From positions 1,364,001-1,428,000 of the forward strand of contig NZ_AP024896.1 of the NCBI RefSeq assembly GCF_024347055.1: DNA of 64,000 nt, read 5' to 3'. Under the pieces are notes generated by a model. That model searched no databases, had not been told where the DNA came from, and saw only the letters and a list, made by a program, of their open reading frames with translations. The DNA is from Vibrio porteresiae DSM 19223 (GTDB taxonomy: Bacteria; Pseudomonadota; Gammaproteobacteria; Enterobacterales; Vibrionaceae). Shown here piece by piece: positions 1 to 8,758 of the stretch. Position 1 is the stretch's first letter. The number at the start of each line of letters is the position of its first letter. The translations under genes and the position numbers were made by a program.

Positions 1-375
1 TTTGCAATAAAGCTACAATGAAGCTACTAAATAAGAAATGAAGAAAAAGGTATCGCAGGATAGATATGACGAAATGAATCGAAAAAAAACTGTGAAGATC
101 TTGAACTAATTAGTTATCAATAGCTCGCTGTAAGAGCTGACAACACTATACACCATATATTCACAATTGATATAACTTTCTGTTTTTATTTTTTAATTGC
201 ATATAAATCATATAGTTAGACATATAACATAACATCAATTAACACCAAGCTGCTGCAATAAAATAATGTGTAGCACTCGATATACCGCACATAGTGCTTA
301 AAAATGCTACACAATAGCCTTTTCTTTAGTTATGTCTTACATTTAAGATTGATAATCTAAATGAACAAGCCTTCA
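1..375. other. AT-rich intergenic stretch, no gene seen
   Basis: No convincing coding frame, tRNA or strong hairpin was found. The stretch is very AT-rich and contains only a short weak inverted repeat (AGCTC/GAGCT) near position 123. It lies downstream of the minus-strand membrane protein gene that follows. Confidence 0.5.
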
Positions 376-786
376 CTATTTTTCAGGGCGGCTCTTTTCA
401 GTTCGACATGCGAATAGTTGCGGCCATTCCTTATCATCAATAACCCCCTTTGGCAGGTAAAGTGTTCGTTTTTTCAGCACATCGTCACCATAGGTGATTT
501 TTAATGCCGACCCCATACCAAAAGGAAGAAAAGCGGATAACGATCTGGCTTCACATGCTTTGCCATTGTAAAAGAGACGATCGTTTTTTATCTCCAATAA
601 ACCACCACGACACTTCCATACCATAAGCACTTTTATTGCCGTAATAAGCGCTATGATAAAGACAAATATCAGTACGGAACGATTAATCCCCTCAGATGCC
701 CAATAGAGAAATAGAACCAAAGCGCCGATATAAACCATTTCGCCTAACAAATATCGACGAAAATTCATGTTTATTTTACTACTCAT
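376..786 (-). CDS. Small membrane protein of unknown function
   Basis: I do not recognise this 136-residue protein. It has a short basic N-terminus, two closely spaced hydrophobic segments at about residues 13-31 and 37-56, then a soluble C-terminal part of about 75 residues beginning with a Trp-Lys-Cys-Arg stretch. Two membrane helices followed by a small beta-rich tail is the layout of bacterial PH-like membrane proteins, but I see no diagnostic motif, so that is only a guess. The ATG at 786 has a good ribosome site (AGAGG, about 6 nt upstream). It is monocistronic, with a long gene-free region on its upstream side. Confidence 0.6.
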   Translation of the reverse strand: MSSKINMNFRRYLLGEMVYIGALVLFLYWASEGINRSVLIFVFIIALITAIKVLMVWKCRGGLLEIKNDRLFYNGKACEARSLSAFLPFGMGSALKITYGDDVLKKRTLYLPKGVIDDKEWPQLFACRTEKSRPEK

Positions 787-1382
787 TACGTACCTCTAGT
801 CACTCATGCAGGACTGTATTTCAACATGTTCGATACTCCCAAGACTTAAAGGGAGCAATCTTCAACCAACAGGCATACTGTTAGATAACGCCAACAAGGT
901 CAATATTTAGGTGTCTAAAATGGCCAATTCTTTTGCCTCTTTTGCCATGCTCAAGGCAGGAAATAGCCTTTTCTTAACTCACTATATGCAACTAGATAAA
1001 GTGCATAGCAGAATATGAATTTGCCGATAAAAATACCCTTATATAGATAAACCCTAATATTCTAATACACTCCTGCTCTTTTTTGGCACTTAGACTTAAA
1101 CCATGCTCTATTAAAAAGAGGCGGCGTGATATTTTCTATGTGGTTATTCAGCTTCATATAGCCTTTCAAGTAGCTTACGCACACATTCCTTAATGATATT
1201 CAAGTTAATTTTAATTAAAAATAGTCTAACTGACCTCTATCCTGCTCGATCATGATTTATTTCTCATTCGAAAAAATCGATTGAATTTATCGTTTAATAT
1301 CGATTGCTTTCATTTTTATTTATTGCATTATAAGCGGCATAAATGGTTGTTATGCTTTATTTCTTAGGTATTAAGGTGCTCT
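787..1382. other. Gene-free region upstream of chemoreceptor gene
   Basis: About 600 bases with no supported gene. It must carry the promoters of the divergent genes on either side. A GCCGATAA block (1023-1030), which would match the -10 of a sigma-28 flagellar promoter, is present, but the upstream TAAA is at the wrong spacing, so no promoter is called. Confidence 0.45.
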
Positions 1383-3020
1383 ATGTCTCATAAGTTGACT
1401 CTCGCTCAGCGTCTAGCGTTTGGTTTTTCTGTTGTTTTGGGGCTAATGGTGGTGATTGCACTCATTGGCGTATTTCGCGTCAATTTTATTGATCGCACGT
1501 TGAACGATGTTGAAGAACACTCAACGCAGAAACAGCGTTACGCGATTAACTTTCGTGGTAGCGTTCATGATCGCGCGATCGCAATTCGCGATATGGTTCT
1601 GGTGGATAATGACCGCGACCTGCAAAGCCATCTGCAAAATATTGAGCGCCTCAAATCTTACTATCAGGACAATGCCATGCAAATGGCGAGAATGCTATCG
1701 GTTGATGAAGATGCGCAAGAGCAACAACTTATGGCAGCCATTAACGACATTCAATCTCAAGCACTAGCGCAAACCGATGAACTGATTCGTTTACGTCAAG
1801 CAGACCAAGGTGAAAAAGCGCGAGTGTTATTACTGTCGCAAGTGGCCCCCTCTTATCGCACTTGGTTAAACCGAATCAACGCGTTTATCGATTATCAAGA
1901 GCAAGCCATTCGTCACGATGTGGGTAACGTTCGCGATGTCGCTGGTAATTTCCAATCGCTGATCATCAGCTTAACACTAGCGGCTATCGTTGCCGCCATA
2001 CTGATTGCATGGCGAGTTATTCACTATATTCGTTCAACACTCGGTGGTGAACCGGATCAAGTGGCAACCATCATTCAAAAGTTGGCAGAAGGTGATTTAA
2101 ATCAGACCATCGAAACACGTTACCCAAACAGTGTGATGGGCATATTGAAACAAACGCTAAGCCAATTACGCACCATTATTTTGCAAGTTCGCCATGTCGG
2201 TGATGCGGTCACCACCGCTTCTCATGAACTTTCAAGCACCGCAGAGCATAACCATACGCAAAGCCGTGTGCAGATGGAGCAGTCGGAACAAATGGCCGCC
2301 GCAGTTAATGAGATGGCTCATACGGTAAGCGATGTTGCCCTACACGCAGCCAATGCGGCTAAAGCCACACAATCGGCGGATCAACAAGTCGATCGCGGTA
2401 ACCAAGTGGCTCATCAAACCGCCACTGAGATTGGCCGCCTCGCCGATACCTTGGAGTCTGGTGCACAAACGATTCAACAGCTATCGAACAACAGCCAAGA
2501 TATCGGGCGTATCATCCAAGTGATTAACGAGATTGCCGATCAAACCAACTTATTGGCACTGAATGCGGCGATTGAAGCGGCACGTGCGGGTCAACACGGC
2601 AGAGGTTTTGCTGTCGTTGCCGACGAAGTGCGCTCTTTGGCCTCTCGTACCCAACAATCAACGCGTGAAATCCAGCAAATGATTGAGCAGCTACAAACGG
2701 GAGCTGACCAAGCAGTCTCTGTGGTGCAACACTCTCGCACTCTGGCGCAAGAAACGGTGGCGAAAACTCAGCAATCGACGCAAGCCTTGGGTGTCATTCG
2801 TGAGGAAGTCCGCTCAATTAACGATATGAATATGCAGATTGCAACAGCATCAGAACAGCAAAGCACGGTTGCAGCTGAAGTGAATCAGAACATTATTAGT
2901 ATTCATGATGCGGTGCGCGTCACTTCTGCTGGTACAGACCAAGTAGCAAGCGCGAGCCGTTCGTTAGCCGGCTTAGCGAAACAACTGGCGCAGCAAGTGG
3001 CGTTCTTTAAGGTCAGTTAA
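1383..3020 (+). CDS. Methyl-accepting chemotaxis protein (membrane chemoreceptor)
   Basis: A 545-residue transmembrane chemoreceptor that passes periplasmic ligand signals to CheA/CheW. Visible parts are: an N-terminal membrane helix (about residues 11-33); a periplasmic four-helix-bundle sensor of about 150 residues, with the R-G-S-V-H-D-R-A pattern typical of 4HB_MCP domains; a second membrane helix (about 192-212); a HAMP linker; and a cytoplasmic signalling hairpin whose tip carries DQTNLLALNAAIEAARAG. Its length is normal for the class. The start is supported by AAGGTG six bases upstream. The ligand cannot be predicted. The gene is monocistronic, and its stop codon lies inside a short tandem-repeat array. 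Confidence 0.95.
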   Translation: MSHKLTLAQRLAFGFSVVLGLMVVIALIGVFRVNFIDRTLNDVEEHSTQKQRYAINFRGSVHDRAIAIRDMVLVDNDRDLQSHLQNIERLKSYYQDNAMQMARMLSVDEDAQEQQLMAAINDIQSQALAQTDELIRLRQADQGEKARVLLLSQVAPSYRTWLNRINAFIDYQEQAIRHDVGNVRDVAGNFQSLIISLTLAAIVAAILIAWRVIHYIRSTLGGEPDQVATIIQKLAEGDLNQTIETRYPNSVMGILKQTLSQLRTIILQVRHVGDAVTTASHELSSTAEHNHTQSRVQMEQSEQMAAAVNEMAHTVSDVALHAANAAKATQSADQQVDRGNQVAHQTATEIGRLADTLESGAQTIQQLSNNSQDIGRIIQVINEIADQTNLLALNAAIEAARAGQHGRGFAVVADEVRSLASRTQQSTREIQQMIEQLQTGADQAVSVVQHSRTLAQETVAKTQQSTQALGVIREEVRSINDMNMQIATASEQQSTVAAEVNQNIISIHDAVRVTSAGTDQVASASRSLAGLAKQLAQQVAFFKVS

Positions 3021-3085
3021 TAACAAGAGTCAGCTAGTAAAAAGTCAGCTAATAACAAGTTAGCTAACAAAAAGATAGCGGAAGC
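3012..3085. repeat. Imperfect 15-bp tandem repeat spanning the chemoreceptor stop
   Basis: Successive units begin at 3012, 3029, 3044, 3059 and 3074. They follow the pattern GTCAGCTAATAACAA with a few changes; the first unit is 17 bp and the next three are exactly 15 bp. The first unit contains the stop codon of the chemoreceptor gene, so the array may have grown from its 3' end. Confidence 0.7.
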
Positions 3086-3115
3086 GTTAACGCCTAACCC
3101 TACTTTAACGCTTCC
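3080..3115. terminator. Hairpin between convergent genes
   Basis: A perfect 11-bp inverted repeat (GGAAGCGTTAA / TTAACGCTTCC, arms 3080-3090 and 3105-3115) with a 14-nt loop lies where the chemoreceptor and RRF-like genes converge. There is no clear U-tract, and the right arm lies within the last codons of the RRF-like gene, so termination is only an inference. Confidence 0.4.
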
Positions 3116-3495
3116 TCTTCGACTGCAGCGCGTGCCTCACGCGCTTCCACTAATGAACAATCGGTTAATGACATTAACTCAGCTAATGTCATTTGTGGGT
3201 TGCAGCGGAGTACTTTGCATAATCGCTCGGCTAAAGGTTCTAACCAGTGCTGATGTTGGTTAAGCGTGGGGACCAGCTTTTTCAGCACAAAAGCAAAAGC
3301 ATCATCGCCTTGGCGTTGACACCACTCTTGTACTTTCGCTAATTGTTCAGGCGTGCCTGATAACTGCCAATTACGCGAGCGCCTGATGCGCTTGAGTTCA
3401 CATTGATGTTCACCCGCCACGGATTTTAGCTCACGCGCCTTATCACCACCAATGCGGTGGATTAGAGAGGGCAGCGCGATGACAAGCATTGGCAT
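3100..3495 (-). CDS. Ribosome-recycling-factor-like small protein (RRF_GI family)
   Basis: A basic protein of about 131 residues with the segment LPSLIHRIGGDKARELK near the start, then an ELKRIRRSRNWQLSG block and a C-terminal helical region ending in Glu-rich sequence. This pattern matches small proteins in Vibrio that databases label 'ribosome recycling factor family'. The name is historical, and the protein is far shorter than true RRF (about 185 residues), so recycling activity is not implied. The open frame extends upstream to 3573. I prefer the Met at 3495 because the conserved region starts just after it, but no clear ribosome site marks any of the candidate starts. Confidence 0.65.
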   Translation of the reverse strand: MPMLVIALPSLIHRIGGDKARELKSVAGEHQCELKRIRRSRNWQLSGTPEQLAKVQEWCQRQGDDAFAFVLKKLVPTLNQHQHWLEPLAERLCKVLRCNPQMTLAELMSLTDCSLVEAREARAAVEEEALK

Positions 3496-3607
3496 CGTAT
3501 TGAGTAATAACGAGGAATCTGGCGAACGAGTCGGCATAGCAGTGTGAAAAATAACGTCTCTAGAACACAACAAGACGCCACTCTATCACAGACGAGAAAA
3601 ACAATAA

Positions 3608-3637
3608 GCCCCAAGGAATACAAAATCGCCCTGGGGC
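3608..3637 (-). terminator. Terminator of the DUF3237 operon
   Basis: The arms GCCCCAAGG (3608-3616) and CCCTGGGGC (3629-3637) form a GC-rich hairpin just after the stop of the minus-strand operon. On that strand it is followed by a T-rich run. Confidence 0.7.
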
Positions 3638-3646
3638 CTTTTTTGA

Positions 3647-4105
3647 TCACAGCAGTTTATAGATATGGATATTCACCCCCCGCACACCATTGACTTGCGC
3701 AGGTTCAAGGCTGCCGACAAACACGCCATAGTTCAACCAATCGTATTTGCCTTTTGGAGCATGAAAACGCGGAGTCGTCGCGATGTGTGGACGCTCCCCT
3801 GTCGCCAATTTATAACCGGCGTTTTCGATGGCGATGTACACATCGTCGCAGGTTTTCAATAGATATTTGGCGAACACAAAACGGGAAGTGACTTCCTCTT
3901 CGGTTAAACCGCCATAACCCATGTTCCAGTCAGCACCACCAGGAACCACGACGCCAGACAGCTGCTCGCCATGAAATTCACCGCCACTGATTTGGATGAC
4001 TTTGAGGTAACCAAAATCGTTACCCCCAACGACGGGACGCTCAGCACACGCCACCTGTAAATGCATCACATGTTGAGCATCTAGTTTAGTTAATTCTGAA
4101 CTCAT
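3647..4105 (-). CDS. DUF3237 domain protein
   Basis: A 152-residue single-domain protein of the DUF3237 family. The family signature can be read as ISGGEFHGEQLSGVVVPGGADW in the first half, a middle YIAIENAGYK strand, and near the end APKGKYDWLNYGVFVG. The family folds as a small beta-barrel. Its biochemical role is not established, although it is often found in catabolic gene clusters. The start is supported by AGGAG seven bases upstream, and the gene lies 9 bp after the alpha/beta hydrolase stop. It is thus the last gene of a four-gene operon with an MFS importer and two hydrolases, which suggests a role in breakdown of the same imported compound. Confidence 0.85.
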   Translation of the reverse strand: MSSELTKLDAQHVMHLQVACAERPVVGGNDFGYLKVIQISGGEFHGEQLSGVVVPGGADWNMGYGGLTEEEVTSRFVFAKYLLKTCDDVYIAIENAGYKLATGERPHIATTPRFHAPKGKYDWLNYGVFVGSLEPAQVNGVRGVNIHIYKLL

Positions 4106-4114
4106 TGGTTGCTC

Positions 4115-5056
4115 CTATTTGCTGCTGATCGCGTTGTGGTTAAGTCGCTGACAGAAAAAGTCCAAAGCGATTTGCTTAGTCTGAGGTTGAAAAAACTCAG
4201 GCGTGCCATGTCCACCGTGTTTCAACACATACAAGTCGGCCTTATCCTCTAATCCCACCGCACAAAGCTGCTGATAAAAGCGCTCACTGACGTCAAGCGG
4301 CACCAGCGGATCGGCATCGCCATGCATGATCAAAATCGGAGCCATTGCCGAAGAGATATAACATTCAACCGATGCTTCTTGCGCTCTATCCCGCATAGTG
4401 TAGGGATCGCCGCCGAGCAAAGCGCCTGGATGCGTATCTTCAAGCTTGTGCCAACGATAGTTAGGCTGCTGCACATCGTGCGCTTCTTTATCGATCATCG
4501 CGACCATATCCACCGGGCCAAAAAGATCATATGCCGCTTGGACTTTCGAACTGACACCAGCCCACTCAGGGCTGTCATAACCGTCAATATTCATTGCCGC
4601 TAACGCGCTTAAATGCCCACCAGCAGAGCGTCCCATAACGCCGATACGATCAGGGTCGATCTCATAACGCTCTGCATTCGCGCGCAAAAAACGAATTGCA
4701 GTTTTGACATCGATAAGCTGCGCAGGGAAATGCGCTTCGTGACTGCCGCGATAATACATAGAAGCGACCACAAATCCGGCTTCCACTAGGTACATTACCT
4801 CCGCAACCATCAAGTTTTTATCGACACCACGATAACCACCGCCGGGAATCCATAAAATGGCGGGCTTGTTCGCAACCGTCCGCTTCGTATCATCCTTACC
4901 TGCGGCTAATTTCATTTCACTGTTGCCGTTTTGCAGCATGATAGAGAGCTTGAGATCCAAGGGTTTGCCCGTCAGATCCAGACTATGGGAGTAGACGATA
5001 TTGTCGATAAAATTGATGCTTGGTCGAGCTCGACCTGGGTCGATATAGTGTTTCAT
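4115..5056 (-). CDS. Alpha/beta hydrolase (HSL/carboxylesterase-like)
   Basis: A 313-residue cytoplasmic hydrolase with no signal peptide. The nucleophile elbow is GRSAGGHLSALAA (Gly-x-Ser-x-Gly). An upstream IPGGGYRG loop takes the place of the HGGG oxyanion motif of hormone-sensitive-lipase-type esterases. The later MHGDADPLVPLDVSERF carries the catalytic Asp, and HGGHG carries the His. The triad therefore looks complete. A GAGG ribosome site precedes the ATG. It is 24 bp downstream of the MBL-fold hydrolase and 9 bp upstream of the DUF3237 gene. The substrate is unknown; an ester or lactone brought in by the co-transcribed MFS carrier is the natural inference. Confidence 0.88.
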   Translation of the reverse strand: MKHYIDPGRARPSINFIDNIVYSHSLDLTGKPLDLKLSIMLQNGNSEMKLAAGKDDTKRTVANKPAILWIPGGGYRGVDKNLMVAEVMYLVEAGFVVASMYYRGSHEAHFPAQLIDVKTAIRFLRANAERYEIDPDRIGVMGRSAGGHLSALAAMNIDGYDSPEWAGVSSKVQAAYDLFGPVDMVAMIDKEAHDVQQPNYRWHKLEDTHPGALLGGDPYTMRDRAQEASVECYISSAMAPILIMHGDADPLVPLDVSERFYQQLCAVGLEDKADLYVLKHGGHGTPEFFQPQTKQIALDFFCQRLNHNAISSK

Positions 5057-5080
5057 CGTACGAATTTTCCTCTATCAAAA

Positions 5081-5959
5081 CTAACGTTGGTGTGGGTCGT
5101 TCATGAAGGCCACTAGCGCATTGCGCTTTTCATCAAGGTAACGTCCCCAAGCGGTCTCATCTACGAATGGGTTATGAGTCGGATCCGCTAACAACGCCTC
5201 GCGTTTTTCCAATAAATTCACATTGTTGGTATGGTTAGGCATGAAAATATCAACGGGTTGGTTACGCACTTTAGCCAGTGAAGCCAAATAGCGTTCACGC
5301 ATAGAAAAGTCAGCATCGCCATACTCGCAAAGATACCCTTTTTGCAACGTGTTAAAACCAAAGCCACCGTAATAGCCGACCCGTTTGGTCTCATTGCCAT
5401 CATGTACGTCAAAGAAACAGGCAATGCAGCCTTCAGTATGTCCAGGTACTAAATAGAATTGGATTTGGGTGTCGCCAAAGGTCAGCAGATCGCCATCCTG
5501 AATCGCCACGTCGGTACGAAATGGTTGATACTGAATATCACCAGCATCTTGTAAGAAACTCCATTCTGGACGAGTCGCGAGTAAGTCGGCATCAGGCGCA
5601 CCCAGATAAATCTGAGTACCAAACATAGTTTGAAAGAATGGCGCAGCGCCAATGTGGTCGACGTGAGCGTGAGATAACACCATCCACTTCACATCGGCTG
5701 GATTAAAACCAGCCTCCCAAATGGCTTGAATCAACATGGCTGTGGCGCCTATGTTTCCTGCATCAAACAAAATCAGCCCAGCACCAGTATCGAGGATATG
5801 AGCGCATACCCAATTGTCACCAACATAATGCAGGTTGCCATAAAGACAAAAGGGTTTAACGTAGCGCCTTTCTTGTTCAAAGAAGAAGTGCCCCATCGGA
5901 TGCTGCTGCAGTTTTTGCTGCGCAGAGACAAATTGGTCGTAATCGGATTTAACCGTCAT
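5081..5959 (-). CDS. MBL-fold metallo-hydrolase
   Basis: A 292-residue metallo-beta-lactamase-fold hydrolase. The di-zinc motif SHAHVDHIG (HxHxDH) is intact, followed by the PGHTEGC His and a late MPNHTNN His, so metal binding should be complete. There is no signal peptide, so it acts in the cytoplasm. The overall layout resembles lactonase and glyoxalase-II-like members, but nothing identifies the substrate. The start has AAAGGA seven to eight bases upstream. It is the second gene of the operon, 36 bp after the MFS gene. A lactone- or thioester-cleaving step next to the esterase is plausible. Confidence 0.88.
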   Translation of the reverse strand: MTVKSDYDQFVSAQQKLQQHPMGHFFFEQERRYVKPFCLYGNLHYVGDNWVCAHILDTGAGLILFDAGNIGATAMLIQAIWEAGFNPADVKWMVLSHAHVDHIGAAPFFQTMFGTQIYLGAPDADLLATRPEWSFLQDAGDIQYQPFRTDVAIQDGDLLTFGDTQIQFYLVPGHTEGCIACFFDVHDGNETKRVGYYGGFGFNTLQKGYLCEYGDADFSMRERYLASLAKVRNQPVDIFMPNHTNNVNLLEKREALLADPTHNPFVDETAWGRYLDEKRNALVAFMNDPHQR

Positions 5960-5995
5960 AATTGAATTCCTTTTATGCTGTCATGGTCGATGGGA

Positions 5996-7360
5996 TTATT
6001 TACCGCTGCTGGCGGTCTGCTTTACCAATACCGCTTCGTCATCTGGCTTGGCTTCAATACGTTTCAGTGGCCCAACGATCACGATGTAACTAAACAGTGC
6101 CAATACGGCATGTGCAGAGACAAACACCAACGCCCAAGTAAAGCTACCGGTTAACGTGACAATGTAACCGATGACAATCGGTGTCACGATAGTCGACACA
6201 TTACCGAAAGCATTAAAAATCCCACCAGCAGAACCAATGATTTCTTTAGGTGCAACGTCACTTAAAATAACCCAACCTAAGGTTGAACAGCCCTTACCAA
6301 AATAAGAGATGGACATGAACGCGATCACTAAATAAATCGAATCGACGTAGTTACAAAAGATGATAGAGAATGAACAAATCATACCGACGATAATCGGCAT
6401 TTTACGCGCGATATTGAGTGAGTTTGTTTTACGCATCAAAAAGTCAGAAGATGCCCCCGCTAAGATACTGCCTAAGAAAGCGCAGAATGCAGGAATCGCC
6501 ACTAATAATCCGGTTGCTTTAATATCGATGCCACGTTCGGTCATCAAATACATAGGAAACCAAGACAAAAAGAAGAACGACAAACAGTTAAAGCAGTATT
6601 GGCTAAGGAAAACACCAATGGTAATGCGGTTAGTTAAAAAGGCTTTGACTTGTTTAGAGTTACCCAAACCTTTTTTCTTTTTGTTCTCAGGTTGTTTTTT
6701 ATCAATATCAACCAGAGCACCACCTTCACGAATATAGTCAAGTTCCGCTTTATTCACCCAAGGATGTTGTGCGGGTTGAGGTGTTAAACGGTAGAAAGCA
6801 AACGCGGCAATAATTTCTAAAATACCAATAAGAATAAACAGTGATTGATAATTGATAGCACCAGCATACCAAGCAAAAAATGGCACAAAGCCGACTGCCG
6901 CAATATATTGCGATGAACCGGTTGCGGTGATAGCAAGCCCTTTTTCACGTAGCGGAAACCACGTGGTGATAACGCGTGTAAAGGATGGGATGGCGGGTGT
7001 TTCCATAAAAGCGACCAGCGCCCTAAAGATAAACAACCCAATTACCACCAATACACCATCAAACGTAGTGGCAACCCCTTGAAACAGGTTGATAATCCCT
7101 AGCCCAACGAAACAGGCCGTGATAGTCGTGCGTGAGCCCAGCTTGTCGAGCAATAGACCACCAGGGATCTGGCACACCACGTACACGATAGAGAAAGTAC
7201 TGAACAACCAACCAATCATTGCAGGTGATATATCCATCGCTTTCATTAAAGGGCTAGCAATAACAGGGAATAAGTTTCGATCGGCGAACATCACAATCGA
7301 CACGAGTAACACAACAAAGGCAACCCCTAAACGACCTCTTGTTGGTTTTTGTTGGTCCAT
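5996..7360 (-). CDS. MFS transporter, anion:cation symporter (sugar-acid type)
   Basis: A 454-residue carrier with 12 predicted membrane helices in two groups of six, separated by a basic cytoplasmic loop rich in Lys (around residues 215-235). The N-terminal RGRLGVAFVVLLVSIVMFADRNLFPV segment and the following GGLLLDKLGSRTT loop are typical of the ACS family, which includes glucarate, galactonate and phthalate carriers. The ribosome site GGAG lies seven bases before the ATG. It is the first gene of the four-gene operon ending with DUF3237 and probably imports the organic acid that the two hydrolases then process. The specific substrate is not identifiable. Confidence 0.88.
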   Translation of the reverse strand: MDQQKPTRGRLGVAFVVLLVSIVMFADRNLFPVIASPLMKAMDISPAMIGWLFSTFSIVYVVCQIPGGLLLDKLGSRTTITACFVGLGIINLFQGVATTFDGVLVVIGLFIFRALVAFMETPAIPSFTRVITTWFPLREKGLAITATGSSQYIAAVGFVPFFAWYAGAINYQSLFILIGILEIIAAFAFYRLTPQPAQHPWVNKAELDYIREGGALVDIDKKQPENKKKKGLGNSKQVKAFLTNRITIGVFLSQYCFNCLSFFFLSWFPMYLMTERGIDIKATGLLVAIPAFCAFLGSILAGASSDFLMRKTNSLNIARKMPIIVGMICSFSIIFCNYVDSIYLVIAFMSISYFGKGCSTLGWVILSDVAPKEIIGSAGGIFNAFGNVSTIVTPIVIGYIVTLTGSFTWALVFVSAHAVLALFSYIVIVGPLKRIEAKPDDEAVLVKQTASSGK

Positions 7361-7690
7361 ATATACGCTCCAAGAAAAAGTAAAATAAATAAAATGGCTG
7401 AAAAGCGTTTTTATTTATAACGAGCGAATAATTGGCAGTATTTTACCGTGGTCACATTTGGTGTGCTATTTAGCGACAGGTCAAAATAGAAGTATAAAAT
7501 AATGACCTAAATTTATGATTTTAAATAACTATTTTTCGATTTGTGCGAAACGAAATTCTTTTTAGTCCGATGCACAATGCAATTTGAATGGAATCACAAA
7601 TTGAAAAAACAACGAAATAATTAGGAGACAAGAACAGAGATTATTAAATATTTAAATTGCAAAATATTAAATTTTTAATTTCACGAAAAT
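7361..7690. other. Promoter region of the MFS-hydrolase operon
   Basis: A very AT-rich spacer with no gene. It should hold the promoter of the MFS-MBL-hydrolase-DUF3237 operon. It contains one perfect spaced inverted repeat, listed separately. Confidence 0.45.
7580..7603. promoter_or_regulatory. Inverted repeat, possible operator
   Basis: CAATTTG (7580-7586), 10 bases, then CAAATTG (7597-7603) form a perfect palindrome about 220 bp upstream of the MFS operon. The size suits a dimeric regulator, but there is no regulator gene beside it and an AT-rich palindrome can arise by chance. Confidence 0.3.
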
Positions 7691-7720
7691 AAAAAGTCTT
7701 TGCTAAAGCAAAGACTTTTT
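7691..7720 (-). terminator. Rho-independent terminator of the DMT exporter gene
   Basis: A perfect 13-bp stem (AAAAAGTCTTTGC / GCAAAGACTTTTT) with a TAAA loop lies 19 bp after the stop of the minus-strand gene and ends in a T-run. Confidence 0.85.
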
Positions 7721-7738
7721 AAATGAATCACTTCCAAT

Positions 7739-8758
7739 TTATTGATATAAATGCTGGTGATCGTGCTGGTGTTTTAAGTAACGTTGAAAACGCAAGTGGC
7801 GAATATAAGCGCGAGTATTGCGAATAATACGACGATCCACACCGGCTGCTGCAAACGTCAGCGCTGAGCCAGCAATAATAAACAGAATACCAATCACCGT
7901 ATTTTCGTGAATCACTTCACCCAAAACCGCCATAGCCAATACTGGTGCAAGCGCAGGTTTGATGTAAAAGATCACAGAAGCGGTCGCCGCGGAGGTCTCT
8001 TCCATCGCCATAAAGTAAAAGGCATAGCCAAAACCTGTCACAAACACACCTAAGTAAATCAGTGCCGGCAAGGTATGCAGGCTAACCCCTTGCACAAATG
8101 GAATGTAAGCAAAGTTACTTAAACCCATGCCAGTAAAGAACTCTGCGATCACAGGCAGATGCGTCAGTGACATCAGTACCACCATTTCGATACAGCCAGC
8201 AATAAAGCTGAAGAACGTCAGTGAGATACCGGTGAAACCGTATTTGCGGTTCCCCATTTGACCCACAATTCCGTACAGCGCGAAAGTAATAGCCGCGAGC
8301 AAAGAAAGGCTCACACCGACCATATTAGGTAGATGTTGTGGATTCACGATAAACAGCATACCAATCACGCTCAATACCAATGAACCAACGCTTACCCAAG
8401 TCATCTTCTGATTCAGAAAAATATGCGCTAAAGGAATCACGAAAATCGCATTACAGCTGAACAAAATTGCAACGATGGATGCATGAGCGTACATGATGGC
8501 AAGTTGGAAAAATGTCATGCTGACAACCACACACAAGAACCCAGTCAAGAGAAAGAATGGCCAATGCTGTTTTGTCACCTGTAAGTTTTTTTCTTTCAAA
8601 CTCTTCATCGCCATGGGCCACAATACTATGGTGCCGATGACGAAACGCAGAAAGTTTAACTCCAACGGATTGAAGTCTGCCGCCACTATTTTTAATGCCA
8701 CCTCCATAGAACTAAAGAACAGTGTAGCGAACAGTATATAGAAATAACCTTTGTTCAT
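7739..8758 (-). CDS. EamA/DMT-family transporter
   Basis: A 339-residue inner-membrane protein with ten hydrophobic helices arranged as two EamA repeats. Each repeat has the typical ...NFLRFVIGTIVL... and ...YIKPALAPVLAMAVLGE... signatures near helices 2 and 9. The family exports amino acids, metabolites or nucleotide sugars; the substrate here is unknown. The frame stays open to 8800, but ATG at 8758 has AAGG seven bases upstream and starts right before the first helix, so I chose it. The C-terminus is unusual in having a basic, His-rich tail (HLRFQRYLKHQHDHQHLYQ) that could bind metal or lipid. It is monocistronic, with its own terminator. Confidence 0.88.
   Translation of the reverse strand: MNKGYFYILFATLFFSSMEVALKIVAADFNPLELNFLRFVIGTIVLWPMAMKSLKEKNLQVTKQHWPFFLLTGFLCVVVSMTFFQLAIMYAHASIVAILFSCNAIFVIPLAHIFLNQKMTWVSVGSLVLSVIGMLFIVNPQHLPNMVGVSLSLLAAITFALYGIVGQMGNRKYGFTGISLTFFSFIAGCIEMVVLMSLTHLPVIAEFFTGMGLSNFAYIPFVQGVSLHTLPALIYLGVFVTGFGYAFYFMAMEETSAATASVIFYIKPALAPVLAMAVLGEVIHENTVIGILFIIAGSALTFAAAGVDRRIIRNTRAYIRHLRFQRYLKHQHDHQHLYQ

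Noticed and set aside
1023..1030. GCCGATAA resembling a sigma-28 -10 box upstream of the chemoreceptor
   Set aside because: The TAAA block upstream is 18 bases away after its 8-mer instead of 11, and the site is about 350 bp from the gene.
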